Shown: positions 1 through 10,731 of the stretch, one piece after another | Layout: every line of letters starts with the position of its first letter | Numbering within the stretch: position 1 is the first letter of the stretch | Origin: Paguma larvata | Taxonomy: Eukaryota; Chordata; Mammalia; Carnivora; Viverridae | DNA length: 64,000 nt | Reading direction: 5' to 3' | Assembly (NCBI GenBank): GCA_030068075.1 | Contig: CM057826.1 | Location: forward strand, 70,467,312 to 70,531,311 | The notes under the pieces: generated by a model | The model's input: only the letters and a program-made list of their open reading frames with translations | Database searches by the model: none | Told to the model about the DNA's origin: nothing | Program-made: the position numbers and the translations under genes

Positions 1-164
1 GATAAAATGAGGATGAGAGATTTTTTTAATGAAACTTCCAGGAAACTAGGCTTTTTAGACTATGGATTATGTAACCTTCTGAAATACTAGGATACTTCTT
101 ATATACAAATAGGAACACTCAATATTCATGGACACTTTCTATATTCCAGACTAGGTTGACAAAG

Positions 165-165
<1 letters not shown>

Positions 166-233
<68 letters not shown>
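166..233. repeat. Compound (GT)n-(GA)n microsatellite
   Basis: About 17 GT units run directly into about 16 GA units, with essentially no interruption. Pure tracts of this length are usually length-polymorphic. No SINE body is recognisable beside it, so this is a free-standing simple repeat and not a SINE tail. Confidence 0.97.
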
Positions 234-236
<3 letters not shown>

Positions 237-2430
237 ATTCATTGCTTGTAGAAAAATGAAGGGATGTTTCCACCTACTTAAGCTAAGCTGGCTTGGAGGA
301 AACTAGGTAGCAGAAATTAAAGTTAGTAAGAAACTAAAATATCCTTCGGAGAGCTGAATTTTAGATGAAATGCTACAGAAAATGGAATGAGTCAGCTGGT
401 CAGTGGTGACAAAATGCCTCTTTAACATAGGACATAGTCCTGCCAGGATGTTCCTCCTGGCCCTAATTTTCTCCTTGTCCCTTGCTTCCATACCAACAAC
501 CTTAAACATCTTAATCTCCTGGAAAAAAATCAACATTCCTGTTTCTATTACAGGGTCCCTTTGTATGGTAGAAAGAATACTTCTAATGTGTAATGTGTTT
601 GTCATCTCTCTTAATACAATTTACTCATTCAAAAAATAAGTATCCATGAGGTTAATGCTGAATATTTGGTGCTATTATCCTCTACCTCGGATAACATTTA
701 GCCTCTCCTCAACCACCCTTAGAATCATTCAAGACTGTAGACATACAGAATGCACTGGGATCCTAGGCCATTTTTCCTCAGCTGTTTACTTCTAATGGTC
801 GAAGGAAACATAAAAGATTTGATTTCGGAATATATAAGTTTATTTCTAAAAGAAGTATTTTGTTTTCAACTATTTACTTTCGCCTATATCAGAATAAAAA
901 ACAAACCAAAAATGTTTAACATGTATAACAAAAAATAACATCATTCTTGCTTTTTTACTTTTTTGTTCTTTGGAGAGCAATTACTATACGATGGAAAGCC
1001 ATGAGAGCATCTGGCTCCTTGGCAAGCCCCAGATACAACTGGCAACCCAGAGACACCGAACGCCTGGCAGATGGTTCCGATGCTATAGATGAGCTTTCTG
1101 TCTCAAGTCATCTCCAACTGTCCCCATTCTTTATATCGAACGCATTCAACTTTCAGTATATATACACTGAATATTTACAGTATATATAAAGTGGATACAC
1201 AGAGACATGTTTTTCCTTACATCATTCTAATAATGTAACTAATTTCAGTTGCCTGTAATCTTAGTCATTCCATATTTAAAATATTTTTAAAGTAGGGAGT
1301 CTTTCTGAGAAGCTAGAGTTTATCGTACGCCCATAGCAATGACATCTAAAGGCAAGCTTCTAGTCTTTGTCCATAGTCATCGCAGTGATTAATGCCTTTT
1401 GTTTGCTTCAGAGTAAGATCCCAAATGTTTTAAGACAGCATCTTCCAAAAAAATGCTGTTTCCTATTCCTCTAAAGACTGTGGATTTGTTTTTTCTAATA
1501 AGTAATTTAGATTCCAAATCCCTGGACCAAGATGATTGTGACCTTCTTGCATGTATGCCATGTGGAAATCACCACAGGAACAGACTGCTGAACCAAAGGC
1601 AAACAAACAGAGCTGGATTGTTGCCTCGTCATAAATCTGAACTTGCGGTCAGTGGGTAACTGCCAAGTCATGGAGAGTTCTCAGACAGCATGCGCGGTGA
1701 GCAGCTGAGACGAGAAGATGGCATACTCTAAATATTATTCAAAGTTGAAATGCATTACAATCAATAATATTTAAAGATACTCTAAAATAAATCACCGTAT
1801 ATAAAAACTGCAATTTTAAAATACCTCACTGAAAATGCTGAAAAAGAAAAAAAGCATTCCTATTTTATTTTGCCATGGAGATTTTAAATTCAAGTTTATA
1901 GTTATTTTTCACTAAACGTATTGTTTTTGTACCATTTCTTATCAATTTAATTCAGAAATCATTTCTGTGGCATCAGGATGTTTTTTTCTATTTACTACCA
2001 GGAAAACCATGATTTTGCAGTTGGACTTTAAACATCAATCATTTCTTGTTTCTGGTGTCAGGACAGACCCCTTAGAAATGGCTCTGCCTATGTTAAAATC
2101 ACGGTGTATTTTACTTTTAGGTTTGAACAAAGTCTTGAGTAAAGGTTTTAATCTTATCAAATATACCAATCAGCTATTTCCATTGAAGAGCTTCTACTTG
2201 GGGAAATAAAAGAACTTGTCTATATAAATTCAACATTTGAGTATTTATTATCCTAAATTATCCAGTAGATTCTGAATCTACTCTCTGAATGGAGACATCA
2301 AAAATTAGGTAGTCATCAGATTAGTTAGCTCAGTGATTCTCAATTTTAGTGGAACAGCACATGCATGGTAATTGACTTAATTTTGAAGCATTTCACTCCA
2401 TTACTGCTATGTAATTCATGAGAATGTGGA
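234..2430. other. Unassigned AT-rich stretch
   Basis: No recognisable gene, RNA or transposon apart from the direct-repeat copy at 883-985. Open frames are short (up to about 80 codons) and have no domain features. Two patches, about 990-1140 and 1640-1730, are somewhat richer in GC than their surroundings. I see no CpG island, promoter or splice-flanked open block. Confidence 0.6.
883..985. repeat. Direct repeat copy A (partner at 3172-3277)
   Basis: By eye the segment aligns over about 100 bp with 3172-3277 at roughly 85% identity. The shared part ends in the block TTCTTTGGAGAGCAATTA, and similarity stops abruptly after it. I could not place it in a known repeat family. It is either an unfamiliar interspersed repeat or an old local duplication. 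Confidence 0.75.
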
Positions 2431-2507
2431 TTTTGTTTTGTTTTGTTCACTGTCTTATCTCCAGTACAGAGAATAGCAGCTGGCACACAGGTGTTCAGTA
2501 AACAAAG
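2431..2507 (+). mobile_element. L2 LINE 3' end
   Basis: The order TTTTGTTCACTG, then a CTCCAGTACAGAGAATAG block, then GCTGGCACACAGG and GTTCAGTAAAC matches the L2 3' terminus. In that family the region reads roughly 'cccagcgcctagcac...tggcacatagtagg...caataaa'. Only the extreme 3' part survives. It is highly diverged, as expected for an element that predates placental radiation. Confidence 0.6.
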
Positions 2508-4079
2508 TCTTTAAAGTAAAGTCTTATTAGATAAATGCAAGGTTGTTAATTTGTTTACATATTTTCATAGAAATTTTTTAAATGAAGAATAAGATTTTTT
2601 TAAATTATGATGAGGAGTTATTATGTGTCATACCTAAAATTTTAAGGCAGAATGAAAGACAGCCCAAGCAAAAGTACAAGCCTAGGATAGAAATTGAGAA
2701 CAAGGAAAACGATGGCAACACTCAGATTCCAAGAAATGGGCAGAACAGTATGAGTTAAGTCTTAGCAATTTAGAGCTAGAGCTTCTCCCTTTGAAGGCAT
2801 TATCTGATACCATGGTAAAATAAACTTCCACTGAACATATTATCCACCTTCTAATCCAGTGTTGCCGGAAAGGGAGGTATCATTATGGGTGATATGTGTG
2901 AGAGAGAGTATTATGGATGACATCCCCAGGACAGACTCTTATGGTTTATTGTTAATTTCAGGTTTTCTAGCCTACACCAAAGAAGAGAAACTTATGGTAT
3001 GGATTTAATCTCTGGGTTTCACAAATTTATAAAGGCCTCTAAGTGATCTAGGAACCAAGAGTTTCTTGCAGTTTCTTCTATGATTATCCACCGTGAACAG
3101 TTAACGGAAAAGATAACTGTCTATTCTGCTTTTTAAACCAAAGAAAGACATGTTTTAAAGGTTGCATCAACTTATATAAGAATAAAAAACCCCAGAAACC
3201 AAAACTATTTAACATATGTAACAAAAATAACATTATTCTTGCATTTTTTTCCTTTTTTATTCTTTGGAGAGCAATTAAAATCTTCTCAGGAAAATAGAAA
3301 CTAGATGAGGTATTTAAACAGGGAGCTTATTTAGAGAATTGGTTGAAGAGTATTGATTACAAGACCAGAAAAAGCAGATAGGGGCATTACTATAACATAG
3401 CAATCACAAATTCTGGAAGCAGCTAAAATCCATGTGGTTAGACAACCCGGGTTTGGGACTAATCCAAACGTAAGAGGCGTGGGGGAAGAGCACCTTGGAG
3501 TTTACTCGCATCTGCAAGAAGAGGCCACGGTTACATCCAGCACCCCAGGAACTTAGACAAGAATGACAAAGCTAGAGATTTCAGCCTCTGGGAAGAGACT
3601 GCAGTTAAGCTGGGGCAGGTAACTGAAGACTAAAACCAACTGCTTTTTCTGAGAATAAAGTCTTGTTGACGAAAGCCAAGCCAACTGGAAACAAAGAAAC
3701 AAGAAAAAGTAAGTCTTTTCATTCATCTCTGACAATAAGTCAACCTCCAATATCGCTCATTGAAAGAACCTAGTAGGAAGTCAGCTAATTCAAAGAAAAC
3801 TTGATTAGACTTACAGCAACAACATAAGGTCACAAAACAATGTAGATGAATGAATTTGGGCTTAAAGACAAGAGCTTAATAACTGGCACAAATTTGGAAA
3901 CTTACACTTAGCAGTTTCTTCTATTTGCCTTGGGAACAAGCCTAAAACAAGGAGAACAAAATAACCCCATTTTCAAAGAAATAACAAGTAAACAAAAAAC
4001 CAAATAGATGGAAAGTTTCCCAAAAGCTGTGACTTTAGTAGAAAAGGAGAGAGTTGGCTTTTAGCTGATGTTCCCAGAA
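2508..4079. other. Unassigned stretch
   Basis: Apart from repeat copy B (3172-3277) I recognise no element with confidence. The part from about 3280 to 3780 has the texture of an old LTR-like repeat: scattered GC-richer blocks and an open block with no codon structure. It could not be named. No exon-like feature is seen. Confidence 0.5.
3172..3277. repeat. Direct repeat copy B (partner at 883-985)
   Basis: Second copy of the segment at 883-985, same orientation, about 2.3 kb downstream. It carries several small indels relative to copy A, including extra CCCAG near its start, so the copies are not recent. Flanks on both sides are unrelated to those of copy A. Confidence 0.75.
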
Positions 4080-4789
4080 ATATATGACAGAGTCAGATGA
4101 AGGATAACCAAAACATTTATTTGCAACATTGGCAAATTCTCTAGAACTGAAAAAATAGACATGACAGAGTTGAATGAGGAAATTATTCCGACTACTTTTA
4201 CATTAATCAAAATAACCAGGTGTCTAGGAGAGTAGTGTGAGTGATGAGGTGAGACTTAAATCCCGAATACTGCCTTACATCTGCCTCTAACTATTGAGGG
4301 GGGTAGTAAATACTTAACAAAAACAAACAAACAAAAACACATGCTTTCCCTGGGAATGAGGATATGGTCTTGCCCTTATAGATTGGATATGAATAGATCC
4401 CACTTAGAAAAAGTTCACCTTACTCAGATGAGTAAGTGGTTCCAAAAAGGAACCAGCACAGGATATGTACTAAAAATGGGGGAAAAAGCAGAAGAGACAT
4501 GCATGGAAGATAAATATTTTCATCAGAAAAAGTGATTTCATTAAACAAATAGAACTTGTGATCACTTATATTAATATGAACATAAAATAAAATCTGAAGC
4601 AATATAATTTATAAAAAGGTCATCAAGCAAAGACATAGGACTCAGAAAGTTCAGGAAAGAAGGAAAGGCCAAAAATTAAACTGTTTCAGATATAAAGGGA
4701 TATTTGAAGTTCCTGGATAAAATCAAACAGCTAAAAATGAATGAGATTTAGATGATAAATGACAGAAAATAAAGAGAGAAAAATGAAAT

Positions 4790-5128
4790 AGAAATGCATG
4801 AGTTCATCTCTCTGCCTCTCCCCAACTCGGGCTCTGTCTCTCTCACTCTCTCAACAATAAATAAAGATTTAAAAAAATTAAAAAAAAAGGGGCATCTGGG
4901 TGGCTCAGTCGGTTAAGCGTCCGACTTCAACCCAGGTCATGATCTCCCCATCCACGAGTTCAAGCCCCACATCAGGCTCTGTGCTGACAACTCAGATCTT
5001 GGAGCCTGCTTCAGATTCTGTGTCTCCCTCTCTCTTTGCCTCTCCCCAACTCGTGCTCTGTCTCTCTCGCTCTCTCAAAAATAAATAAAGATTAAAAAAA
5101 ATTTAAAAAAAAGAAATGTTTGAGTTCA
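4790..5128 (+). mobile_element. SINEC_Fc insertion with duplicated 3' end (partial + full copy)
   Basis: A 5'-truncated SINE 3' end (about 4807-4888) is followed directly by a full-length young-type SINE (4889 to about 5111). The whole unit is flanked by a 17-bp target duplication, 4790-4806 and 5112-5128, with two mismatches. Both copies share the uncommon variant CCCCAACTCG where most copies here read close to CCCCTGCTCA. This points to one compound insertion or a later tandem duplication, not two unrelated SINEs. Confidence 0.9.
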
Positions 5129-5361
5129 AAAGTATTAGAGAGGGGTGTCCAGGTGGCCCAGTTGGCTAAGTGTCCAACTCTGGATTGACTCAGGTCATGA
5201 TCTCGTGGTTGGTGAGATGGAGCCCCTCATCAGGATCTGTGCTGAATGTGGAGCCTGCTTGGGATTCTCTTTCTCCTTCTCTCTCTTCCTCTATTTCTCT
5301 AATTCTCTCTTTCTCTCTTTCTCAAAATACATAAATAAACATTAAAAAAAGTATTAGAGAG
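5128..5361 (+). mobile_element. SINEC_Fc, old type
   Basis: Body 5143-5346, with a head close to GGGGTGTCCAGGTGGCCCAG and an A-rich tail. Flanked by a perfect 15-bp target duplication AAAAGTATTAGAGAG at 5128-5142 and 5347-5361. The left duplication overlaps the last base of the target duplication of the preceding SINE, so the two insertions abut. Confidence 0.97.
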
Positions 5362-5830
5362 AAAATGGCAGCTACTGAATACAATCAATTTCCAAAATGC
5401 ATATTACTGGTTTGTCAAATGAATAAACTAATTAAACAGAAGTTAATAAATGTAATTCAAAGAAATATTTCCAAAATGAAATGAAAAGATGATTTAGATT
5501 CACAGATTAAAAAGACATACTGTGGCCTGAGTAAATTAGGCCCAGATGGTCAATACTAGCATACATACTCACAAAGTTACTTAATTTCAAAGAATTCTGT
5601 TGTTTGGTTAAAAAAGCAAGAAAATCAAGTTACATAAGAGGAAAAAAAACAAGCTTGCTTATGTTATTTTAGAGCAACATTCAATGGTACAATATAGTGG
5701 AGCAATTCCATAGAAATATCCAAAAAAGAAAGCATATCCCAAGTATTTTGTGCCCAAATTATCTTCAGTTCTAATATAGTATCAAAAACTATGTTTGAAC
5801 ACACTAGAATTCAGGAATAATTATTATTAT

Positions 5831-6169
5831 GAGCTTGTCTTAAGGCATTTAAATCATAATTTTTATAACCTGTAAATAATTTGAGGTAGATATGGTTTAA
5901 ATTTTATTCAAAAATTAAGGCTTAAAAACACAGATAATAAGTATAATTTCTTATCTAGCTAAGTTGGAAGAGGAAGGAGAAATTATAAATTAGTAAACTG
6001 TTTACATCTTACAGATGAGGGTTACAGATAAATAGTAAATGAAATAGAGGGATTTTAAATATACTTAATAATAAAATATTTATATATTAAAGTGATATAA
6101 TCTTAAATAGCATAGAGGGGCAGAAGAAGTAGAAAGATGAGGGACAGTAATTTTTATTTTTGTCATTAG
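5831..6169. other. AT-rich stretch, possible MIR trace
   Basis: No gene. The portion around 5865-5950 loosely follows the MIR order (a CCTGTAAATAATTTGAGGTAG-like block, then a TCAAAAATTAAGGCTTAAAA-like block). It is too diverged to call firmly. Confidence 0.35.
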
Positions 6170-6305
6170 AAAGGATTCAGGGGTACCTGGGTGGCTCAGT
6201 CAGTTAAATGTCAGTCTCTTGATTTCAGCTTGGGTCATGACCTCGCAGTTAGTGAGTTCCACCCTCACATCAGGCTCTGTGCTGACAGCGCAGATCCTGC
6301 TTGAG

Positions 6306-6361
<56 letters not shown>

Positions 6362-6451
6362 CTTCCCTTCCCCCCCTCCGCCCCTCCACGACTCATGCTC
6401 ACTCTCTCTTAAAATAAATAAATATGTGCTTTAAAAAAAATAAAGGATTCA
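6170..6451 (+). mobile_element. SINEC_Fc, old type, with expanded CT tract
   Basis: Body about 6180-6441, flanked by a perfect 10-bp target duplication AAAGGATTCA (6170-6179 and 6442-6451). The CT-rich region has expanded into an almost pure (CT)n of about 50 bp at 6309-6360. This is a likely polymorphic microsatellite born inside the SINE. Confidence 0.96.
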
Positions 6452-6774
6452 ATAGATGCTGCAAAAAGCAACATAGGAGTCAGGTGTGTGAAGCAATGGC
6501 TGTACACATAAATTGAGGAAATAAATAAGAACATTCAACTTATGAGACTATACATGCATGCATGCACTTGTAGAAAAATACACTAGTAAAATTTTCTAGG
6601 GCCATGAAACTTTAAAGGAAAACAACATATGACAGGCCAAAGAACATAGGTAGATGACCTCTTAATAAATTTAAATAGATTTTAAAAGTACCAAAAGAAA
6701 AATTCATCTTAAATAATACTACTTCTACCATACAAAATATAGTAAAAAACTCCTATGGTCCTACAAATGTGACA
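6452..6774. other. Unassigned AT-rich stretch
   Basis: No recognisable gene or repeat. A short ATGCATGCATGCA run occurs near 6554. Confidence 0.5.
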
Positions 6775-7000
6775 CCTACTGTTTTAAATGCTATACTTCA
6801 TCTGATCCTCATTTTATAAAAAAATGAAATCAAGTAACCAAATTGAAAACAAGTAAAGAAAAACCTTTAATGAGGTGTTATGTCACTTCTGTTTTTACAG
6901 ATGAAGACTGAGGCATTGTAAGGTTAAGTAAAAATTGCAGGGTCACATAGCAAATGAGTGGCAGAGAGGAAGGCAAGAGGCAGCATATAGGCAGCATATA
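6775..7000 (+). mobile_element. MIR SINE, diverged
   Basis: The right half (6893-6995) follows the MIR consensus: TTTTTACAGATGAAGACTGAGGC, AGGTTAAGTAA, GGGTCACATAGC and GAGTGGCAGAG in the right order. The left part (ACTGTTTTAAATGC, then TCATCTGATCCTCATTTTAT) fits the MIR centre. About 70 bp of extra AT-rich sequence lies between them. Confidence 0.75.
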
Positions 7001-7734
7001 CATAGTCATTCTTTCTACAAAGTCCAAAGTCTTTTGCTTGTATTTTTAATATTGGAATGCAGATATTCAATTTTTGTCAGGGTTCAATTTTGCAATTTTT
7101 CATTAAACGTGAATATTTGTACTTCCATGAACTTAATATATTGTTTGTATTCTGTGTCTACCTTATGGATGCCATGGTTTTAAGGCAATTACACTGAACT
7201 TTTAAGATATCTAATATATTTTTGTATATAAAAGTTTTTTTTAAAACAAAGTAATCTTCTAATACTAGAGATTATGGAAATAAAACTATGTGAACCTGAA
7301 ACTGATCTAAATTTAAAATTGATCTTTACAACAAAATATATTTTGGAAAAAAGTGATAACAATAAATTTATAATCAGAGTACATTGCCTTAACCAATAAA
7401 CTACATTATCTTTCATAACATAAAATCCCAATCTGGCCTTTGTGCATGTCATACCTATGAGCAATAATTTTTTTAAATAAATAAAAAGACAGACTGTTTT
7501 GTGGGATACATGTAGGCAAAATAATTCTAGAGGTCATGATGTTACTGAATGGAAGACAAGACTGAGATTAGAAAAAAAATTACATGAGATAAAGAATTAT
7601 ATATTGTGTTTATTTAAAAGCTGATTTTCATGAATTGTGTTCACTCATTTTAAATGTAGCTGCTACTAAATTGTATAAACTTAAGATTAAATCATTAATT
7701 GAAAACACAGGAAAATGCTGGACACATCGGTGTG
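7001..7734. other. Unassigned AT-rich stretch
   Basis: No element or gene recognised. Several short open frames occur by chance and carry no domain or codon signal. Confidence 0.5.
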
Positions 7735-8490
7735 GGTGCATATCTAGTGCAAGTGCCTCTGTGGCCCAGGGCGGCTCACCCTTTTAGGTTGTGACGCATC
7801 CTGGTCCTGCTCGGATTCTGAGGCTTCGGCCAGGGGCCGGCATTGCCCCTCGTTTCCCCAGGAGCATAAGAGGCTGGGCTTAGGAAAAACTTCTCTATTT
7901 GTGAATTCACCTCCTCACTAATATGTATTTGTAACCCTCAAATCAATACAAGCTGTGCAGTCTCAGACATAGACACAACTGCAAAATTTTGAGTCCCCTG
8001 ACATACACTTTCCCAGGCGATGTCCAATAAGGAAACACTCTGCCTTCTTTTAACTCATAGTGTAAACAAAAGTGCTTTTTTTGCAGTCTATTTAGTGCCA
8101 CGCTTTTCACATTAGTTGCTTTCAGTTGGTGATTCTGCTGTTTAGAATGTTCCCAAGCATAGTGTCAAACACTATCTAGTGTTCCTAAACCCCAGAAGGC
8201 TACCATGTACCTTATGGAGAAAATGAGTGTATTAGATAAACCTCACTGAGGTATGAGCTTTAGTGCTGTTGGCTGTGAGTTCAATGTTAACTAATCAACA
8301 TTATATTAATTAAGATGTTCTAAAACAGAAACAAATGTATGACAATATTATAGATCGATCAACTGAAAAAATGTTGTGACCAGAGGTTTAGAAGAACCTA
8401 ACCCTATATTTCCCTTAAGAGTAATTGCTTGGTATTCATCAACACAGTGGACTTTATAGAACAAAACTACCACAAATAAGAACAAACTGT
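7735..8490 (+). mobile_element. Tigger/pogo-type DNA transposon remnant with broken transposase start
   Basis: 8090-8490 matches the familiar order of a pogo/Tigger-like element. It has a GTAAACAAAAGTGCTTTTT leader. A broken N-terminal transposase frame follows (about 8145-8320), with remnants readable as a V-P-K..., C-L-T-E-K and V-G-REFNVN-like helix-turn-helix start. The 3' part has GTTGTGACCAGAGG and GACTTTATAGAACA. Stops and frameshifts destroy the frame and the catalytic DDE part is absent. The GC- and CpG-richer block 7735-7880 lies directly upstream and is probably the same element. Confidence 0.65.
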
Positions 8491-8494
8491 ATAT

Positions 8495-9380
8495 CAATGG
8501 AGCAGAATAGATCAGAAATATTAATTTTTATGGTCAATTGATTTTTTTAAGTTTATATATTTATTTTGAGAGAGGGGGAGAGAGGGAGAGCATGAGCAGG
8601 GGAGGGGCAGAGAGAGAGGGAGAGACAGAATCTCTCTGCTGTCAGCGCAGAGCCCAATATGGGGCTCAATGTTCATGAGCCATGAGATCATGATGTGAGC
8701 TGAAATCAAGAGTTTGATGCTTAATTAACTGAGCCAACGAGGTGCCCCCAGTCATTTGATTTTAGACCAAAACTTTTTCAGTGAAAAACTTAAAGTGTTT
8801 TCAATAAATGGTTCTGGTACATAGGAGATCCCCTATTAAAGCTATTTATTTTTGAGCAATGTGAATGAACCTGGAAACATTATGCTAAGAGAAATAAGCT
8901 GTGAAACAAGCCAGACATAGAAGGACAAATACTACATAATGCCACTGATATGTGGAATCTAAAATAATCAAACTCAAAAGTAGTGTAATAGTGGATGTCA
9001 AAGGTTGGGATGAGGGGGAAACAGGAAGGTATTAGCCAAAGGGTACAAGGTTTCAGTTGTACAGGATGATGAGTAAATCCCAGAGATCTGTACAACATAG
9101 TATTGACACGTAATACGATAATATACCTATAACACTATACTATATCTTACTTGACTGAGAACAGCTCTTAAGTGTTTTTATCACAAAATAATAATAATGA
9201 TAGTAGTAATAATAAATATGAAGGCACAAAGAAACTTTGGGAGGTAATGGATATGTTTATGGCATAGATTTTGGTGGTGGTTTCACAGATGTGTAATCAT
9301 CTCCAAATACACCAAGCTGTATACATTAATTACGTACATCTTTCTGTAGGTCAAAAAATGTTTTAAAAGCCATATTTTCA
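8495..9380 (+). mobile_element. Stacked L1 3' fragments (ORF2 end and 3' UTR)
   Basis: 8495-8545 and 8763-8830 are the L1 ORF2 region that includes AATGGAGCAGAATAGATCAG and a TCAATAAATGGTTCTGG block, split by a SINE. 8870-9170 and 9230-9375 match old L1 3' UTR segments, with blocks such as GATATGTGGAATCTAAAATA and GGGAGGTAATGGATATGTTT. These may be one rearranged copy or two copies. No ORF2 frame is intact. Confidence 0.7.
8533..8762 (-). mobile_element. SINEC_Fc, old type
   Basis: Reverse orientation: T-rich tail complement on the left, head complement ACGAGGTGCCCCC on the right. Body 8545-8750. Target duplication GTCAATTGATTT / GTCATTTGATTT at 8533-8544 and 8751-8762, one mismatch in 12. 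It is inserted into L1 ORF2 sequence, so it is younger than that L1. Confidence 0.96.
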
Positions 9381-9557
9381 TATGAATGAAGGTCTTGATG
9401 ACTATATAATCTTTGTTGTTAGTTTAATCAAAATGTAATAACATGGCTATATGTATGTACATATAGATGTATAGATACACACCTATTTAACCCTATTTTA
9501 CACCATACACAAAAACTAATTTGGGATGGAGCCTAGACCTAAAAACAATAACTAAAA

Positions 9558-9807
9558 CTACAAATCTTCTTTTTTTAAATTTTTTTCTTTTAACGTTTAT
9601 TTATTTTTGAGAAGCATAGAGACAGAGCGTGAGCAGGGGAAGGGTAGAAAGAGAGGGAGACACAGAATCCGAAGCAGGTTCCAGGCTCTGAGGCGTCAGC
9701 ACAGAGCCCAACACGGGGCCCGAACTCACAGACCGTGAGATCATGACCTGAGCTGAAGTCGGCTGCTTAACCGACTGAGCCACCCAGGCGCCCCTACAAA
9801 TCTTCTT
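9558..9807 (-). mobile_element. SINEC_Fc, young type
   Basis: Body 9573-9793 in reverse. It shows the young-type configuration (GAAGTCGGCTGC next to the head complement) and is close to the family consensus. Perfect 14-bp target duplication CTACAAATCTTCTT at 9558-9571 and 9794-9807. Inserted in L1 ORF2. Read-through of this SINE produces the longest open frame of the window (9601-9987, minus strand), which is not a gene. Confidence 0.98.
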
Positions 9808-10478
9808 GAATAAAACGTAGGAGAATATCTTCATGACCTCTGCTAAACAAAGATTTTTTTTTTTTTTTAGGAAGGAATCAACAAGCACTAACCATAAGAG
9901 AGGGGAAAAAAAAGAAAATAGGCTGAAAATTAAATTATTTTCTAAAAACCCAGTTTGGAAAATGAATCCAAAGACAAAATACAACAAAAATATTTGGGAT
10001 ACATAATGGCATTAAATTATGTATCTATGTCCTCAATAAAGGACCAAAAATCAAAAACAAAAAGAACACCACCAACAAAAAGGAACACCACCAACAGCAA
10101 CAAATTAGATGTGGATAAAAGACTTAAGCAACCACTAAACTATTGGACAATAGAAATGTCATAAACACATAACAGGCACTACACATCGTTAGTTATAGAA
10201 GTAATTCAAACGGCAACACAGTGCCATTTCAGATTCCTAGAATTACTAAAATTAAGAAGACTGAAAAAACAAAATGTACAGCAATTACATTTTTAATAAT
10301 TTGTGAGAATGGGGAATTATACAACTACTTTGTGCATTTGTTTTGCTTTTCTAATTGTACACTTACCCTCTGACATAGTAATTACATTCCTAGACATTTA
10401 GCCAAAAGAAATGAAAACATCCACAAAATTATTATACAAGAAAATCCACAGCATCTTTAAATATAACAGCCCCTAGTT

Positions 10479-10731
10479 AGAAATATCCCAAATTAGGGAG
10501 CCTGGGTGACCCAGTCGGTTTAGCATCTGACTCTTGACTTTGGCTCAGGTCTTGATCCTGCGGTTCATGAGTTCAAGCCCCTCATTGGGCTCCACACTGA
10601 TAGTGCAGAGACTGCTTGTGATTCTCTCACTCCCCCTGGCTCTCTGTCCCTCTCTTCCTCATTCTCTTTCTCTCTCTTTCTCTCTCAAAATAAATAAACT
10701 TTAAACAAACAAAAAAGAAATATCCCAAATT
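10479..10731 (+). mobile_element. SINEC_Fc, old type
   Basis: Body about 10495-10715, head GGGAGCCTGGGTGACCCAG, with the old-type CTGACTCTTGACTTTGG segment. Perfect 16-bp target duplication AGAAATATCCCAAATT at 10479-10494 and 10716-10731, inside L1 3' sequence. Confidence 0.97.

Larger units (their letters stand above)
4080..5830 (+). mobile_element. Degenerate HAL1 / old L1 ORF1-type element, split by SINEs
   Basis: The stretch around 5440-5600 resembles the 3' part of the HAL1 (ORF1-only half-L1) reading frame: a block like ATTTAGATTCACAGATTAAA, followed by sequence encoding remnants of the ORF1 RNA-binding region. The 5' side (4080-4790) is A-rich and compatible with the same element. Three SINE insertions (4807-5346) interrupt it. 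No open frame survives. Boundaries are approximate, and assignment to HAL1 over an L1M ORF1 is from recall. Confidence 0.55.

Noticed and set aside
2331..2365. CAGTGATTCTCAATTTTAG as a hAT (MER5-like) terminal repeat
   Set aside because: No matching right end was found within a plausible distance, so a single 19-bp resemblance is not enough.
7735..7880. GC- and CpG-richer block resembling a small promoter island
   Set aside because: It is contiguous with a Tigger-type element and too short for a CpG island. The composition is explained by the transposon.
9601..9987. Longest open frame of the window (128 codons, minus strand)
   Set aside because: About half is the reading of a young SINE and the rest is L1 remnant. 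Similar peptides recur wherever this SINE occurs in the window.
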